Source of the DNA: Dielma sp000508965
Lineage (GTDB): Bacteria > Bacillota_I > Bacilli_A > Erysipelotrichales > Erysipelotrichaceae
Length of the DNA: 64,000 nt
Direction of reading: 5' to 3'
Assembly (NCBI GenBank): GCA_000508965.1
Contig: BAHV02000018.1
Location: forward strand, 62,001-126,000
Both the position numbers and the translations under genes were made by a program. Shown piece after piece: positions 8,468 to 18,016 of this stretch (the stretch's first letter is position 1; the number at the start of each line of letters is the position of its first letter). The notes beneath the pieces were generated by a model, which saw nothing but the letters and a program-made list of their open reading frames with translations, searched no databases and had not been told where the DNA came from.

Positions 8468-10321
8468 TTAGGCATTAATTGTATACATTATATCCTTGGC
8501 TTCTACTTTCCCCGCTGCCTGCGCTGTAATCTGACTGTCATTATGTGTCGCAGCCACGATAATTGTAGGATCATAGCCTTTTTCCTTCAGCAAGCCTAAA
8601 TCAAAACTGCCGATTCGCTCACCGCATTTAACCCGCTGACCCGTCTTAATCTCAAGATTAAAGCCTTCTCCATTGAGATCTACAGTCTCTAAACCGATAT
8701 GAACCAAGATTTCTTTACCATCGTCAGTTGTAAAGCCCAGTGCATGCTGAGTAGGAAAAATCATTGACACTACACCGTCAACCGGTGCATATAAGTCTCC
8801 ATTAGAAGGCACGACCGCCATTCCCTTGCCAATTACACCGCTGGCAAATGTTTTATCATTTACTTCACTTAATTCGATCATTGTACCCTTAGCCGGTGCG
8901 CAAATTTCAGCCGGTGATGATTCTACTTTAATCACCAGTTTTTTCTCAGCCGCCAGTGCTTTTTCACTCTTAGCAGCCGTTTCATCAATTGGACGTATAT
9001 ATGTTAACACAAAGGCGATGATAAATGCTACCGCATAACTTAATGCTACTGCCGGCATCGTATCCTCAAAAATAGATAAGGTAATTACTGAAGGGGTAGA
9101 TACTGTATACCCATGACCGCCTAATAAGGCACTGATAACGCCGCCGATACCGCTGGCAATAGAAACAGCCATAAACGGCCACTTAAAACGTACAAGCACA
9201 CCGTAAAGGCCTGGTTCAGTGATGCCGAGTAAAGCACTGATTCCTGAGGATAAGGCTACCTGACGGTTACTCTTATTCTTTAATCTAAAGAAAGCACCGA
9301 ATGCTGCACCTGATACAGCTAAAGCACTAATACCATAGATGGCAATCAGCGGATCATAACCATAAACTTCAATATTGGAGAGTATAATTGAAGTCAAACT
9401 TAAATGCATACCAGTGAAAACAATAAACTGACGGGTAAAGCCAACGACAAAGCCAGCAACGACCGGTGAGAAAGCAAACAGCCAATTGACTGCCATCGCG
9501 ACATATGAGCTTAAATAATAACCGATGGGGCCGGTAATTCCCAAGCTGACAACGCCCATGATAATAAAGATACAAACCGGTGCAAACAGCATTCGCATAG
9601 TATCCGGAATCACTTTATTCACCCATTTGTAAACATATTTCAAAACCCATACGGATAAAATAATCGGAATCACCGATCCAGAATATTTAACATAAGTAAT
9701 CGGCAGTCCAAGCACTGAAATTGATGACCCCGCATTATTGATAACCGTTGGATACATCAACATACCGGCAACAGCCATTGCCATCATCTGATCAGTACCG
9801 AATTTTTTAGCTGCTGAACTTGCTAATAAGAATGGCAGAAAATAAAACGGTACATCAGAGAGAATAGTCAACAATGTATGAAAGCCGGTTTCCGGAGTCA
9901 AGATACTCAGCATGACAAACAAACTGATCAGACCCTTTAATAAACCGCCGCCGAGAATACAAGGCAGGCATGGTGATAAACAACCCGCTAAAAAGTCTAA
10001 AATCATCGCAAATGAGAATTTCTTTTTCTCACCATAATCATCAGGAACTTCACCTTGAGCTTCTATTTTATAACGGCTGATTAATTCATTATACAGACGG
10101 CCAACCTTTTGACCGATAATTACCTGCAGCTGTCCTGCTTTCCACTGTGCTCCTAATACCCCTTCAATCTTTTCAATCGCTTCCACATCCGCTGCTGCTT
10201 CCTTTTTTAATGTAAAGCGCAATCGTGTTGAACAATGCATTACTGTATTAATATTATCAACACCGCCAACAAGCTGAATAATATCATCAATCATTTTTAT
10301 TTCTTTTTCGCTGCTTTTCAT
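8468..10321 (-). CDS. PTS beta-glucoside transporter, EIIBCA fusion
   Basis: Membrane permease that imports and phosphorylates beta-glucosides. The 617 residues comprise EIIB with the phosphorylated Cys30 in MHCSTRLRF, an EIIC domain with about ten membrane helices and the conserved GITEPGLYG segment, and a glucose-type EIIA at the C-terminus with the phospho-His in EILVHIGLETV. The order B-C-A is that of the BglP family. It follows the GH1 gene by 11 bases and precedes the ceramidase-like gene by 18. No LicT-type RNA switch is visible here; the RpiR regulator at 13498 is the likelier control protein. Confidence 0.92.
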   Translation of the reverse strand: MKSSEKEIKMIDDIIQLVGGVDNINTVMHCSTRLRFTLKKEAAADVEAIEKIEGVLGAQWKAGQLQVIIGQKVGRLYNELISRYKIEAQGEVPDDYGEKKKFSFAMILDFLAGCLSPCLPCILGGGLLKGLISLFVMLSILTPETGFHTLLTILSDVPFYFLPFLLASSAAKKFGTDQMMAMAVAGMLMYPTVINNAGSSISVLGLPITYVKYSGSVIPIILSVWVLKYVYKWVNKVIPDTMRMLFAPVCIFIIMGVVSLGITGPIGYYLSSYVAMAVNWLFAFSPVVAGFVVGFTRQFIVFTGMHLSLTSIILSNIEVYGYDPLIAIYGISALAVSGAAFGAFFRLKNKSNRQVALSSGISALLGITEPGLYGVLVRFKWPFMAVSIASGIGGVISALLGGHGYTVSTPSVITLSIFEDTMPAVALSYAVAFIIAFVLTYIRPIDETAAKSEKALAAEKKLVIKVESSPAEICAPAKGTMIELSEVNDKTFASGVIGKGMAVVPSNGDLYAPVDGVVSMIFPTQHALGFTTDDGKEILVHIGLETVDLNGEGFNLEIKTGQRVKCGERIGSFDLGLLKEKGYDPTIIVAATHNDSQITAQAAGKVEAKDIMYTINA

Positions 10322-10332
10322 CGCCGTTCTCC

Positions 10333-11769
10333 TTATTTTCCTAAATCCTGACCCTTTGATTTAATCAGTTTGCTGTACCAATAAAAGGAATCTTTTTTTA
10401 TACGCCGCAAATCTAATACTTCTTGATCAGTTGTATTTACATAAACTAAACCATAACGCTTTGCCATACCATTGCCGGTACTTAATAAATCAGTAAATGA
10501 CCATGGATTATATCCCCAAACCTCACAGCCATCCTCAATGGCTAAACCAATCTGTTCGATCTGATCACGCAGGAAATTGATGCGATACTCATCATGAACA
10601 TGACCGTCTTCACTTAATACATCATGTGCGCCAATACCATTTTCTGTAATCATCATTGGCAGACGGTAATGATCCCACATATAACGCAGCATATAGCGCA
10701 TCGCAATCGGATCAATTTCCCAATCCCAATCCGTTACCTCTACATAAGGATTGGCGCATAATTGATATTCGCCAGGAAACTTGGGATACACAAACTGTCC
10801 TTTAATTCCTTCCTTATTCAGCTGAAGTTCAAGATAGTTTTCATCAGGCGGACAATCCATCGCCGTATTGCTTCGATAGCAGTTCAATGCAAAAAAATCA
10901 ATCTTAGCCTGCTGAATCAGCTCCATATCCCCCGGCCGAATATCCGGATCAACATCATGAAGCTGCCAATACTTTTTCACAAAACTGCTGTATTCGCGAT
11001 GAACATATAAATCGTTCCAGATCTTCTCAGTCAATTCTTCAGCATTCATAGCCGCAATCTGATCAGCAGGCCTGCAGCTTTTTGGATAAATCGGCACATA
11101 TCCGGGAACCGGCCCGATTTTCCCATCTGCAACCATCTCATGACAGGCAATAACAGCCTTAGCATGACACAGATTCATAATATGATTGATCTGCCACTTT
11201 TCTTTTTCCCAGTCAGTACATCCCTTATCGATACCTAACCATTTGCCATAAACTATCTGCATATTCTGTTCATTAATTGACAGCCAATATTTTACCCGAT
11301 CACCAAATTCATTAAAACATACTCGAACATAATGATCAAATGCATCAATTGTGCGGCGGTCACGCCAGCCGCCTAATTCTTCATCAACCCACACCGGCAT
11401 GTCATAATGATACAGCGTTACGATCGGTGTAATATGATGGCGTAATAATTCATTAATCAAGTCATTATAGAACTGAATACCCTTTTCATTTACAGTGCCA
11501 TCACTGGCAGGTATAATTCTTGACCATGAGATTGAAAAACGATATGAGCTGAATCCGCATTCAGCCATCAGCGCAGCATCCTCTTTATAATGATGATAAT
11601 GATCGGCTGTAATAGAATTATCTGTATATGGTTTTTTCTTCTTGCTGTTGCAATCAATAATTGCCGGTGTTCTGCCATCCTCAGCAACCCCCCCCTCAAC
11701 CTGCCAGGCAGCCGATGAAGCTCCCCATAAGAAAGTGTCCGGAAACTTTGGCTTTTCTTTATAGTACAT
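10333..11769 (-). CDS. 6-phospho-beta-glucosidase, GH1 family
   Basis: Hydrolyses phosphorylated beta-glucosides delivered by the adjacent PTS. The 478-residue GH1 protein has the acid/base Glu167 in SINEQN and the nucleophile Glu376 in ITENGIG. The C-terminal STGN...AKRYGLVYVN segment matches the phosphate-binding loop of 6-phospho enzymes. Start ATG has a GGAG site (AAAGGAGATTCACT). First gene of the operon GH1-PTS-ceramidase-like-M24-like. Confidence 0.93.
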   Translation of the reverse strand: MYYKEKPKFPDTFLWGASSAAWQVEGGVAEDGRTPAIIDCNSKKKKPYTDNSITADHYHHYKEDAALMAECGFSSYRFSISWSRIIPASDGTVNEKGIQFYNDLINELLRHHITPIVTLYHYDMPVWVDEELGGWRDRRTIDAFDHYVRVCFNEFGDRVKYWLSINEQNMQIVYGKWLGIDKGCTDWEKEKWQINHIMNLCHAKAVIACHEMVADGKIGPVPGYVPIYPKSCRPADQIAAMNAEELTEKIWNDLYVHREYSSFVKKYWQLHDVDPDIRPGDMELIQQAKIDFFALNCYRSNTAMDCPPDENYLELQLNKEGIKGQFVYPKFPGEYQLCANPYVEVTDWDWEIDPIAMRYMLRYMWDHYRLPMMITENGIGAHDVLSEDGHVHDEYRINFLRDQIEQIGLAIEDGCEVWGYNPWSFTDLLSTGNGMAKRYGLVYVNTTDQEVLDLRRIKKDSFYWYSKLIKSKGQDLGK

Positions 11770-11944
11770 AGTGAATCTCCTTTATCGATATTTTCGTATA
11801 TTCAAAACATAAATCCAATGATGCAGACATTCTAGCTAACTGAATGATTCATGCGCGCATCAGCATTTCTCTGCCTGATCCTTGTTATCCTTAGTCTAGC
11901 ATCATTTTTTCTTAAAAGGGTGCCAGCTTTTGCTCCCTCCTATT
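11770..11944 (-). promoter_or_regulatory. Leader of the GH1-PTS operon with a palindromic candidate operator
   Basis: This 175-base gap must hold the promoter of the GH1-PTS operon, although I see no clean -35/-10 pair. A perfect palindrome ATGCGCGCAT is at 11851-11860 inside a longer imperfect dyad (about 11847-11874). It is a plausible operator for the RpiR-type regulator encoded upstream. A weak hairpin with a U-run near 11918-11938 may terminate the M81 transcript. Confidence 0.35.
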
Positions 11945-13387
11945 CTAAATTGCATCAATCGGATACATAGGTCTTAAAATTTTCTGATACTTGATTTTCT
12001 CTGTACGTTGATTGGTAGCCCCATCGGTCAAAGACATAACAAAATAGTTAGCTGCCTGCTTCAGTTCAGGATATAAATAACCCTGTTTTACAACGATGAC
12101 ATCATAATCCATATCAATGCCTGCATAATCATATTGAGCTTTTTCCGCAAACGATACCGCTTTTTGCGCAATCACAATATCAATAGGACGATCCTTCAGA
12201 CGAACGGTAACACAGCTGCCGATCGATGTCTGATCACCATAATGATGATGCAGTTCACCTTTAGCAAGGATTGTAGCATTTAGTGAAACCTTGGCTGATA
12301 ATGCATCTTCATCAATACCTAAATCAAAGCTCACAGCACTGCCCAGCGCATGATCAGCAAGCTGATTAGCACAGCCTTCATCACTGATGCAAGCAAAGAG
12401 AATGCGTTTATCTGCATAATCTTCCAGAGCCATGAATTGACGAAGAATGAATGTATTACAACCGGGTCCGCCAGCTGTACAATTATCACCAGAATCAGTG
12501 ATAAAGCATGGTTTTCCCTTTACTGCCATCACTTCTCTCACTGCCTCTTCCGGCTCCAGCGCCGTGCCTGTGAAATGAAACTCATGCCTTTTAGAAAAAG
12601 CAAAAGCTGCAATTTCATCTGCCTTTGTATTCGCATAAGCGGTATCTTTTTCGCTACTAGGCACTACAATTACACTGGCGCCGCATTTATCACTGTCATG
12701 ACGTACATAACCGATATGATATGAGCAGCACATAATTCGCTCATCCTTTTCAATTTCATCAAGCATCTTATTAATCGAAACCATCGGTTCATCAGTGGAA
12801 ACTGTCCGCTCGCCACCCAAAAGTACAGGTACTTTGCGATAAACCGGATGAATATTGCGGCGGCGATTCAACAAATCAATTAACAAAGAAGCCACGAAAC
12901 GATGACATTCCCTACGGTCTGTATGCGGTGAATGTCTAAAGGTTCGTATAATCGTACAATTATCAGCCTGCTCCTGTGACAGATTGCCGTGCGGATCCAT
13001 AACCATGGCAATGGGCATGTATGGACCTACAATTTTTCTAATTTCACGAATTATATAATGCTCACCGCTGCCGCCTGACAGTTCCTGCACATGACTGGCG
13101 CCATGCAGAAAAAAGAACATTCCATCCAGTTCATGCTGGTGTTCCTTTACAGCCTTAATAAATTGATTAGCAATATAGTCAAACGCTTCCTTAGCGACGA
13201 TACCGCCGGCTCTGCCATCTGCATAAATAGCCGGTATTACTTCAATACCCTCAGCGGCAAATAAGTCATCGACATATAATGCCTTAGCTACCTCATCGCC
13301 TGTTTTCAGCATAAAACGAGTCAATTCACAATATTCCTTCACTCTGGCATTGGATTCCGCAACGAATCCGCCTATTAATACTTTCAT
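11945..13387 (-). CDS. M81 family metallopeptidase (MlrC-like)
   Basis: A 480-residue protein of the MlrC family, zinc enzymes first known from microcystin degradation. Motifs visible are the N-terminal VLIGGFVAESN, FFLHGASHV, the zinc-ligand segment DPHGN and the third-ligand segment HSPHTDR, plus the C-terminal-domain segment DNCTAGGPGCNT. Start 13387 is chosen over 13408 because MKVLIGGF is the family N-terminus and AAAGGAGAG precedes it at good spacing. It lies between the RpiR regulator and the PTS operon on the same strand but is separated from both by gaps. The physiological substrate of such proteins outside microcystin degraders is unknown. Confidence 0.85.
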   Translation of the reverse strand: MKVLIGGFVAESNARVKEYCELTRFMLKTGDEVAKALYVDDLFAAEGIEVIPAIYADGRAGGIVAKEAFDYIANQFIKAVKEHQHELDGMFFFLHGASHVQELSGGSGEHYIIREIRKIVGPYMPIAMVMDPHGNLSQEQADNCTIIRTFRHSPHTDRRECHRFVASLLIDLLNRRRNIHPVYRKVPVLLGGERTVSTDEPMVSINKMLDEIEKDERIMCCSYHIGYVRHDSDKCGASVIVVPSSEKDTAYANTKADEIAAFAFSKRHEFHFTGTALEPEEAVREVMAVKGKPCFITDSGDNCTAGGPGCNTFILRQFMALEDYADKRILFACISDEGCANQLADHALGSAVSFDLGIDEDALSAKVSLNATILAKGELHHHYGDQTSIGSCVTVRLKDRPIDIVIAQKAVSFAEKAQYDYAGIDMDYDVIVVKQGYLYPELKQAANYFVMSLTDGATNQRTEKIKYQKILRPMYPIDAI

Positions 13388-13460
13388 GGTACAACTCTCC
13401 TTTTTCATACCTTTATGTTAACGGAACAGATAAAAAAATGGGGTTCAATTTCTGCACCAT

Positions 13461-13488
13461 AAAAAAAGCATCTGCGTCCAGCAGATAC
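13461..13488 (-). terminator. Terminator after the RpiR regulator gene
   Basis: Minus-strand stem ATCTGC/GCAGAT with a five-base loop, extended by flanking pairs, followed by seven U residues. Confidence 0.88.
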
Positions 13489-13497
13489 TCTTAAGTC

Positions 13498-14298
13498 TTA
13501 TTTTGTATTCTTTATGATCGTACCATAACGGCGCACATAGGTACTATATAGATTATCAAATACATATTCCATACCATACTTACTATAAACTGATTTCACG
13601 TTGGAATAATCATTAGCGCTTAAATGATAGACACGGTCATAGGGAGTCTCAAGCTCACTGATCCGCGCCGTAGTCATTAAAGCTTTATACGCCTGAATCT
13701 GAGTTATCACCGGCATTACTGCCCTGGCAAAATTACCGGTAGCCGATACTGTCATAACATAATCCTTCTCACCTAATGACAGCAGAAAATCTATATCCAT
13801 ATTAGTATCAGTCATAATTCGTACAAGCTTACCGCTTAAAATCAGCGGTCTTTGAAATTCCATCAGAAATAAAATACTCGAATAAGAAGAAAGGAATACA
13901 ACATTCTCACTGTCATGAATCCGTTCTACGATACGATCCACCTCAGAAGTATCCATGCGTTGATTCAGTTCATTCACCATCTTAGCTAACTCGCCCGCCA
14001 GCCATTCACGGTAATTATCTCGATCTGTAAGTTTCATGAAATAATTATACTGATAATCGAATTCTCTGAATTCATCCTTAAGATCCTTAAAATTATCATA
14101 ACCGATTTGCTGACAGAAACGGCGTACACTGCTTCTTGATACGTAACAGTCGGCCGCTACCTCATGGATATTCAGCTTGCTTAATTCGGTATAATGCTCA
14201 AGAAAATACTTGGCAAGTACATAATCCGGATCATCAGTCTTATTCTGATTAACTATTGAAAATAATGAATATACTAAATCCAAGCGATTAATCTGCAT
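13498..14298 (-). CDS. MurR/RpiR family transcriptional regulator
   Basis: A 266-residue regulator with the RpiR-type helix-turn-helix near the N-terminus (HEVAADCYVSRSSVRRFCQQIG) and a C-terminal SIS domain that would bind a phosphosugar (VVFLSSYSS, VMTVSATGNFARAV). ATG at 14298 is preferred; the upstream in-frame GTG at 14307 lies inside the AGGTG ribosome-binding site. It is transcribed separately by its own terminator and most likely controls the adjacent PTS/GH1 genes in response to a sugar phosphate. Confidence 0.88.
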   Translation of the reverse strand: MQINRLDLVYSLFSIVNQNKTDDPDYVLAKYFLEHYTELSKLNIHEVAADCYVSRSSVRRFCQQIGYDNFKDLKDEFREFDYQYNYFMKLTDRDNYREWLAGELAKMVNELNQRMDTSEVDRIVERIHDSENVVFLSSYSSILFLMEFQRPLILSGKLVRIMTDTNMDIDFLLSLGEKDYVMTVSATGNFARAVMPVITQIQAYKALMTTARISELETPYDRVYHLSANDYSNVKSVYSKYGMEYVFDNLYSTYVRRYGTIIKNTK

Positions 14299-14367
14299 GT
14301 GTATCACCTGCTGTAATCATAGCATAAGTAAGAAGCTGCACACAATACAGCATTTTCACAATTATCC

Positions 14368-15231
14368 TTACGGCATGACAATCTGGCCAGTAATTACCAT
14401 ATCCTGTGGATTCGATACTTCGCTCCAATTATTTTTTTGCATCTCTTCTTTTACGTTTTCAAATGATTTATTTGCGACACTGATTGTTTTTTTACCCGTC
14501 CACCACTTACCGGTGTTTGAATCATAGATATAATTTGTATTCCAGTTACCATTTCCGTTCGGTGAAGCATAAATAAAGATATCATAGCTTGGATTCCTGC
14601 CGCTGCTGCCTGATGCAGAATCAAGATATGGCTGTACATATAAAGTTTGACCATTCACTTGTAAAGCCGGCCATGACCCGCCATTTATATATTGTAAATA
14701 CTCCCGCAATTTATCATTATTATTCAGTACCTGTTTTTTAAAATAAGTCTTATCTTTATCGCCGCCGTTTTCCTGATATAATTTATAATACTTTTCAAAC
14801 TCATCAGAATCGATATCCATATTTTTCACATTCTGGGTAAAATGTTTCATCTGATTCAATATCTGTGTCGGTATTTTGCCTAATGCATTTGAATGCTCTG
14901 TGCATACTACCTGAAAGCTCGTCTGATCGGCATTCTCATCCGTGGTAATAATATAGTAGATACCGCCTGATGGACATTTAGGCGCGGTGCTGAAATCATC
15001 ATACTTATTGTTCATAACTTCATTAAGTAAATCTTCTGTTTCATCTTTTTCCTGCTTTGCCATCTGAAAATGATAAGCACGCTGAATCGATGTCATATTA
15101 CTTTCACAGACAGACTGTTTCGCATCTTTCGCATATCCCATAAAGGAAGGAACAAGAAAAAGTGCCAAAATACCAAGAATGGCTATAACTACTATCAATT
15201 CTATAAGTGTAAATCCTTTCCTGTTTTTCAT
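14368..15231 (-). CDS. Type IV pilin-like prepilin (paralogue 2)
   Basis: A 287-residue prepilin. The leader MKNRKG is followed by F-T-L-I-E and a hydrophobic helix, so cleavage after Gly6 is expected. It shares the helix, a nearby Cys, the PKCP motif and the closing VANKSFENVKEEM...GQIVMP pattern with the prepilin at 4859-5677, about 9 kb away, so the two are paralogues. There are no pilus assembly genes in the window. GGGGAG precedes the ATG and a TATAAT -10 box lies near 15277-15282 on the minus strand. Confidence 0.85.
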   Translation of the reverse strand: MKNRKGFTLIELIVVIAILGILALFLVPSFMGYAKDAKQSVCESNMTSIQRAYHFQMAKQEKDETEDLLNEVMNNKYDDFSTAPKCPSGGIYYIITTDENADQTSFQVVCTEHSNALGKIPTQILNQMKHFTQNVKNMDIDSDEFEKYYKLYQENGGDKDKTYFKKQVLNNNDKLREYLQYINGGSWPALQVNGQTLYVQPYLDSASGSSGRNPSYDIFIYASPNGNGNWNTNYIYDSNTGKWWTGKKTISVANKSFENVKEEMQKNNWSEVSNPQDMVITGQIVMP

Positions 15232-15398
15232 ATTGGACTCCCCTAAAGCATACCTACCATTACAGGTGTTTAATATATTATACTACAAAATAATTTATTA
15301 GCGAATGGCAATTTCACGCAAGAATCTTGATTTACAAGAATCAATTGATTTCAGCGTCTGTAACTCAGATCAAGGAAGATGAAAAAAGTGTCATTGAT

Positions 15399-15427
15399 TT
15401 GAAAAAACAGTCAAAATGCATTATACT
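15399..15427 (+). promoter_or_regulatory. Sigma-A promoter of pgeF
   Basis: TTGAAA (15399-15404), 17-base spacer, TATACT (15422-15427), about 50 bases before the pgeF start. Confidence 0.8.
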
Positions 15428-15477
15428 AACGTAAAGATCATATACTCTAAATGATCGCAAATGAAAGAAGGGAATCT

Positions 15478-16254
15478 ATGAAAAAATATATCTTATGGAA
15501 AAATGATGGCATGCTTGCTGCCGGTACAACGTTAAGAGTAGCTGAACAGCCCGAGAATTTTAATATGGCTCTCCATGCAGGAGGCGATAAAGAAAATATA
15601 TTAAAAAACCGCAATAAATTCTGTGAAGATTTCAACATCGGTTTGAATCAGTGTGTATTTGCTCAGCAAACACATTCAGATCATCTAATTAAGGTATCCG
15701 CCGCTGACAGCGGTAAAGGCAGTGACAATTATGCGAATGCAATTCCTGATTGTGACGCACTTTATACGAAAGAAAAAGGAGTTATGCTTGGTGTCTTCCA
15801 TGCTGACTGTGTTCCAGTGCTGATCTACGATCCTATTCAGGAGCTGGTTTGCGCAATCCATGCCGGCTGGCAAGGTACAGTTAAAGAAATCACCGGTAAA
15901 GCAATTAATTATCTGAAAGAGAATGAAGGTGTTGATCCATCTCAATTGCTGGTTTATATCGGACCGGCAATCTGTCAGGATAATTTTGAAGTTGGCGAAG
16001 AAGTTGTAGAATTAATCAATACTATGAGCTTTGATACTTCAGCCTTTGTGTATCAAAATACAGAGACTAAAAAAGCTTATGTTGATAATAAAGGTCTGAA
16101 CCGTGAACAGTGCATTCTTGCCGGCGTACCTTATACGAATATTTCCGTTGATAAAAACTGTACTTATTCAAACCAAGGAAACTTCTTCTCCTATCGTCGG
16201 GATAAGAACTGCGGACGGCATATGAGCTTTATTATGATGAAAGAGGGTAAATAA
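15478..16254 (+). CDS. pgeF: Peptidoglycan editing factor PgeF / multicopper polyphenol oxidase family
   Basis: A 258-residue protein of the YfiH/LACC1 family. Known members edit UDP-MurNAc-peptide precursors or act as purine nucleoside phosphorylase and adenosine deaminase. The zinc-binding His and Cys motifs are visible: QQTHSDHL, FHADCVPVL and CAIHAGWQGT. Start 15478 fits the AGAAGGGA site; an upstream ATG at 15451 would add nine residues with no site. It is directly followed by a flavin reductase gene (start touching the stop), forming a two-gene operon. Confidence 0.9.
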   Translation: MKKYILWKNDGMLAAGTTLRVAEQPENFNMALHAGGDKENILKNRNKFCEDFNIGLNQCVFAQQTHSDHLIKVSAADSGKGSDNYANAIPDCDALYTKEKGVMLGVFHADCVPVLIYDPIQELVCAIHAGWQGTVKEITGKAINYLKENEGVDPSQLLVYIGPAICQDNFEVGEEVVELINTMSFDTSAFVYQNTETKKAYVDNKGLNREQCILAGVPYTNISVDKNCTYSNQGNFFSYRRDKNCGRHMSFIMMKEGK

Positions 16255-16752
16255 ATGAAAGAAATTAAACCTGTTGAGATTAAGGAAAATCTGATTGATT
16301 TAATCAAAAATCAGTGGATGCTGGTTACGGCCGGCAATGTGGAAGCCTGTAACACCATGACTGCCAGTTGGGGCTTTGCCGGATATATCTGGAATCGCCC
16401 GGTTGCTGTTACCGTTGTGCGCCCGCAGCGCTATACGTATCAGTTTATGGAAAAAGAAGACACTTTCTCACTCTGCTTTTTTGATGAAGAATACAGAGAT
16501 GTGCTGAAGCTTTGCGGCAGTCAATCAGGACGTGACATTGATAAAATCAAAGCTAGCGGGCTGAGCGTTAATTATACTGAGGCCGCCCCTTACTTTGATG
16601 AAGCCAAACTTGTGCTGATTTGCCGGAAGATTGCCGTTTCAGATATTGATCCTTCCCAATTTATTGATGCTGACATTGATAAGAATTATCCAAACAAAGA
16701 TTATCATCGCAGCTATACCGGAGAAATTCTCAAGGTTTTAGAAAAAGCTTAA
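16255..16752 (+). CDS. Flavin reductase family protein
   Basis: A 165-residue FMN-binding split-barrel protein. Typical features are NTMTASWGFAGYIWNRPVAV near the N-terminus (start of the flavin-binding loop) and LCGSQSGRDIDKI. Such proteins reduce or bind flavin for redox partners or act as general flavoproteins; the substrate is unknown. The ATG follows the pgeF stop with no gap and translation is probably coupled. Confidence 0.88.
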   Translation: MKEIKPVEIKENLIDLIKNQWMLVTAGNVEACNTMTASWGFAGYIWNRPVAVTVVRPQRYTYQFMEKEDTFSLCFFDEEYRDVLKLCGSQSGRDIDKIKASGLSVNYTEAAPYFDEAKLVLICRKIAVSDIDPSQFIDADIDKNYPNKDYHRSYTGEILKVLEKA

Positions 16753-16768
16753 ATTTAATTGCCTGAAT

Positions 16769-16823
16769 CAAAGGAAGTTTTAAAATCATTGAATTAATCA
16801 GTGAAATTAAAGCTTCCTTTTTA
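16769..16823 (+). terminator. Terminator after the pgeF-flavin reductase operon
   Basis: A long imperfect hairpin: outer arms AAGGAAG and CTTCCTT, inner pairs TTTAA/TTAAA and CATTGA/TCAGTG, followed by TTTTT. Confidence 0.7.
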
Positions 16824-17184
16824 GTGTTTTACATTTACCAAATAAACAGCACAAGCGACGGATGATGATGACCGGTATAAAAAATGGTCCTGCTATGCCA
16901 TCACTTGTATATCCGAGATTCACAGTATTATAAATGTTGATTATCGTTATTAACCTATGGCGATTACTGGTTTCTCTGCTTCCGGCAACTATTCAGCACA
17001 GCCTGCTATCATTATCAACAGCCAAAAAAACAACAGTATTCTTTTCACCATGTACACCGCCTCTTTATTATTGATATACGCATTGGGCAGAAATAATTAT
17101 AGATTCATGGACTCTACATTCAACACTATCCTGCTGATATCATTTCAGCTTGCCTATTTAACGATCATAAACACCTTCCATAAA
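16824..17184. other. Intergenic region without a convincing gene
   Basis: No confident gene. A plus-strand open frame begins at 16957 but runs through the deoD terminator and has no ribosome-binding site. On the minus strand, about 16810-16930, a short stop-free stretch reads NLGYTSDGIAGPFFIPVIII and may be the tail of a decayed membrane protein. Neither can be called. Confidence 0.4.
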
Positions 17185-17219
17185 ACTAAAAAAGACAAAA
17201 TCCTTTTCGATCTTGTCTT
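17185..17219 (-). terminator. Terminator after deoD
   Basis: Minus-strand hairpin AAGACAAGATC...GGATTTTGTCTT followed by TTTTTAGTTTT. Confidence 0.85.
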
Positions 17220-17233
17220 CTTCATTTATTTTT

Positions 17234-17944
17234 TTAGTCCGCCATTTCCAACGCGATCTTCATCATATTAGTAAATGAAGTTTCACGTTCTTCAGCTGTT
17301 GTTACCTGATGCGTGATCAATGAATCAGAAATTGTCAGCAGACAAGCAGCATTCCTGCCTAAAACCTTCGCATTGTGGAACAGCGCGAAGCTTTCCATTT
17401 CTACACAAACACAGCCATGTTCATTGTAGAACTCTGCCGGACCCGCTACATTATCTTCATGATAGAAAACATCACTTGAATGAATTCTGGCTTTAATTAC
17501 CGGAATATTTAATTCTTCGGCTGCTTTTTCAAGACGTGCATTCAGTTCTTCGCTTGGATATGCAATATCTGAATCATAGCCATTCTGTGCCTTCGCAAAA
17601 TTTGATTCACTCCAGCTGCTCTCAACCAAAATCGTATCAAACAGATTCAGCTTATCAGTATAAGCACCTGCCGATCCAATACGAATAATATTTTCTACGT
17701 CATAGAATTTATACAGCTCATAGCTGTAAATACCGATTGAAGGCATTCCCATACCGCTGCCCATAACGGAAATCTTCCTTCCCTTATAAGTACCGGTATA
17801 ACCAAACATGTTGCGCACGGTATTAAACTGCACGGCATCCTCTAAAAATGTTTCCGCGATATATTTTGCACGGAGCGGATCTCCTGGCATTAACACGGTT
17901 TTCGCAATACTTCCTACTTCTGCTCTATTATGTGGTGTTGACAT
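17234..17944 (-). CDS. deoD: Purine-nucleoside phosphorylase DeoD
   Basis: Phosphorolysis of purine (deoxy)ribonucleosides to base and (deoxy)ribose-1-phosphate in nucleoside salvage. The 236-residue protein has the type II (hexameric, bacterial) signatures VLMPGDPLRAKYIAE, GMGMPSIGIYSYEL and IRIGSAGAY, plus CVCVEMESFALF near the nucleoside site. Length is typical. It is monocistronic, divergent from pepF, with a GGAGG site before the ATG. Confidence 0.96.
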   Translation of the reverse strand: MSTPHNRAEVGSIAKTVLMPGDPLRAKYIAETFLEDAVQFNTVRNMFGYTGTYKGRKISVMGSGMGMPSIGIYSYELYKFYDVENIIRIGSAGAYTDKLNLFDTILVESSWSESNFAKAQNGYDSDIAYPSEELNARLEKAAEELNIPVIKARIHSSDVFYHEDNVAGPAEFYNEHGCVCVEMESFALFHNAKVLGRNAACLLTISDSLITHQVTTAEERETSFTNMMKIALEMAD

Positions 17945-18016
17945 AACAAATCCTCCTTCTATGCTATTTATTATAACATACAGCCGCTCCTTCTTTGCAA
18001 TAATTTTTATTAAAGC

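Noticed and set aside
16957..17271. Plus-strand frame of 104 codons between flavin reductase and deoD
   Set aside because: No ribosome-binding site, no family, and the 3' third is the antisense of the deoD terminator and coding end.
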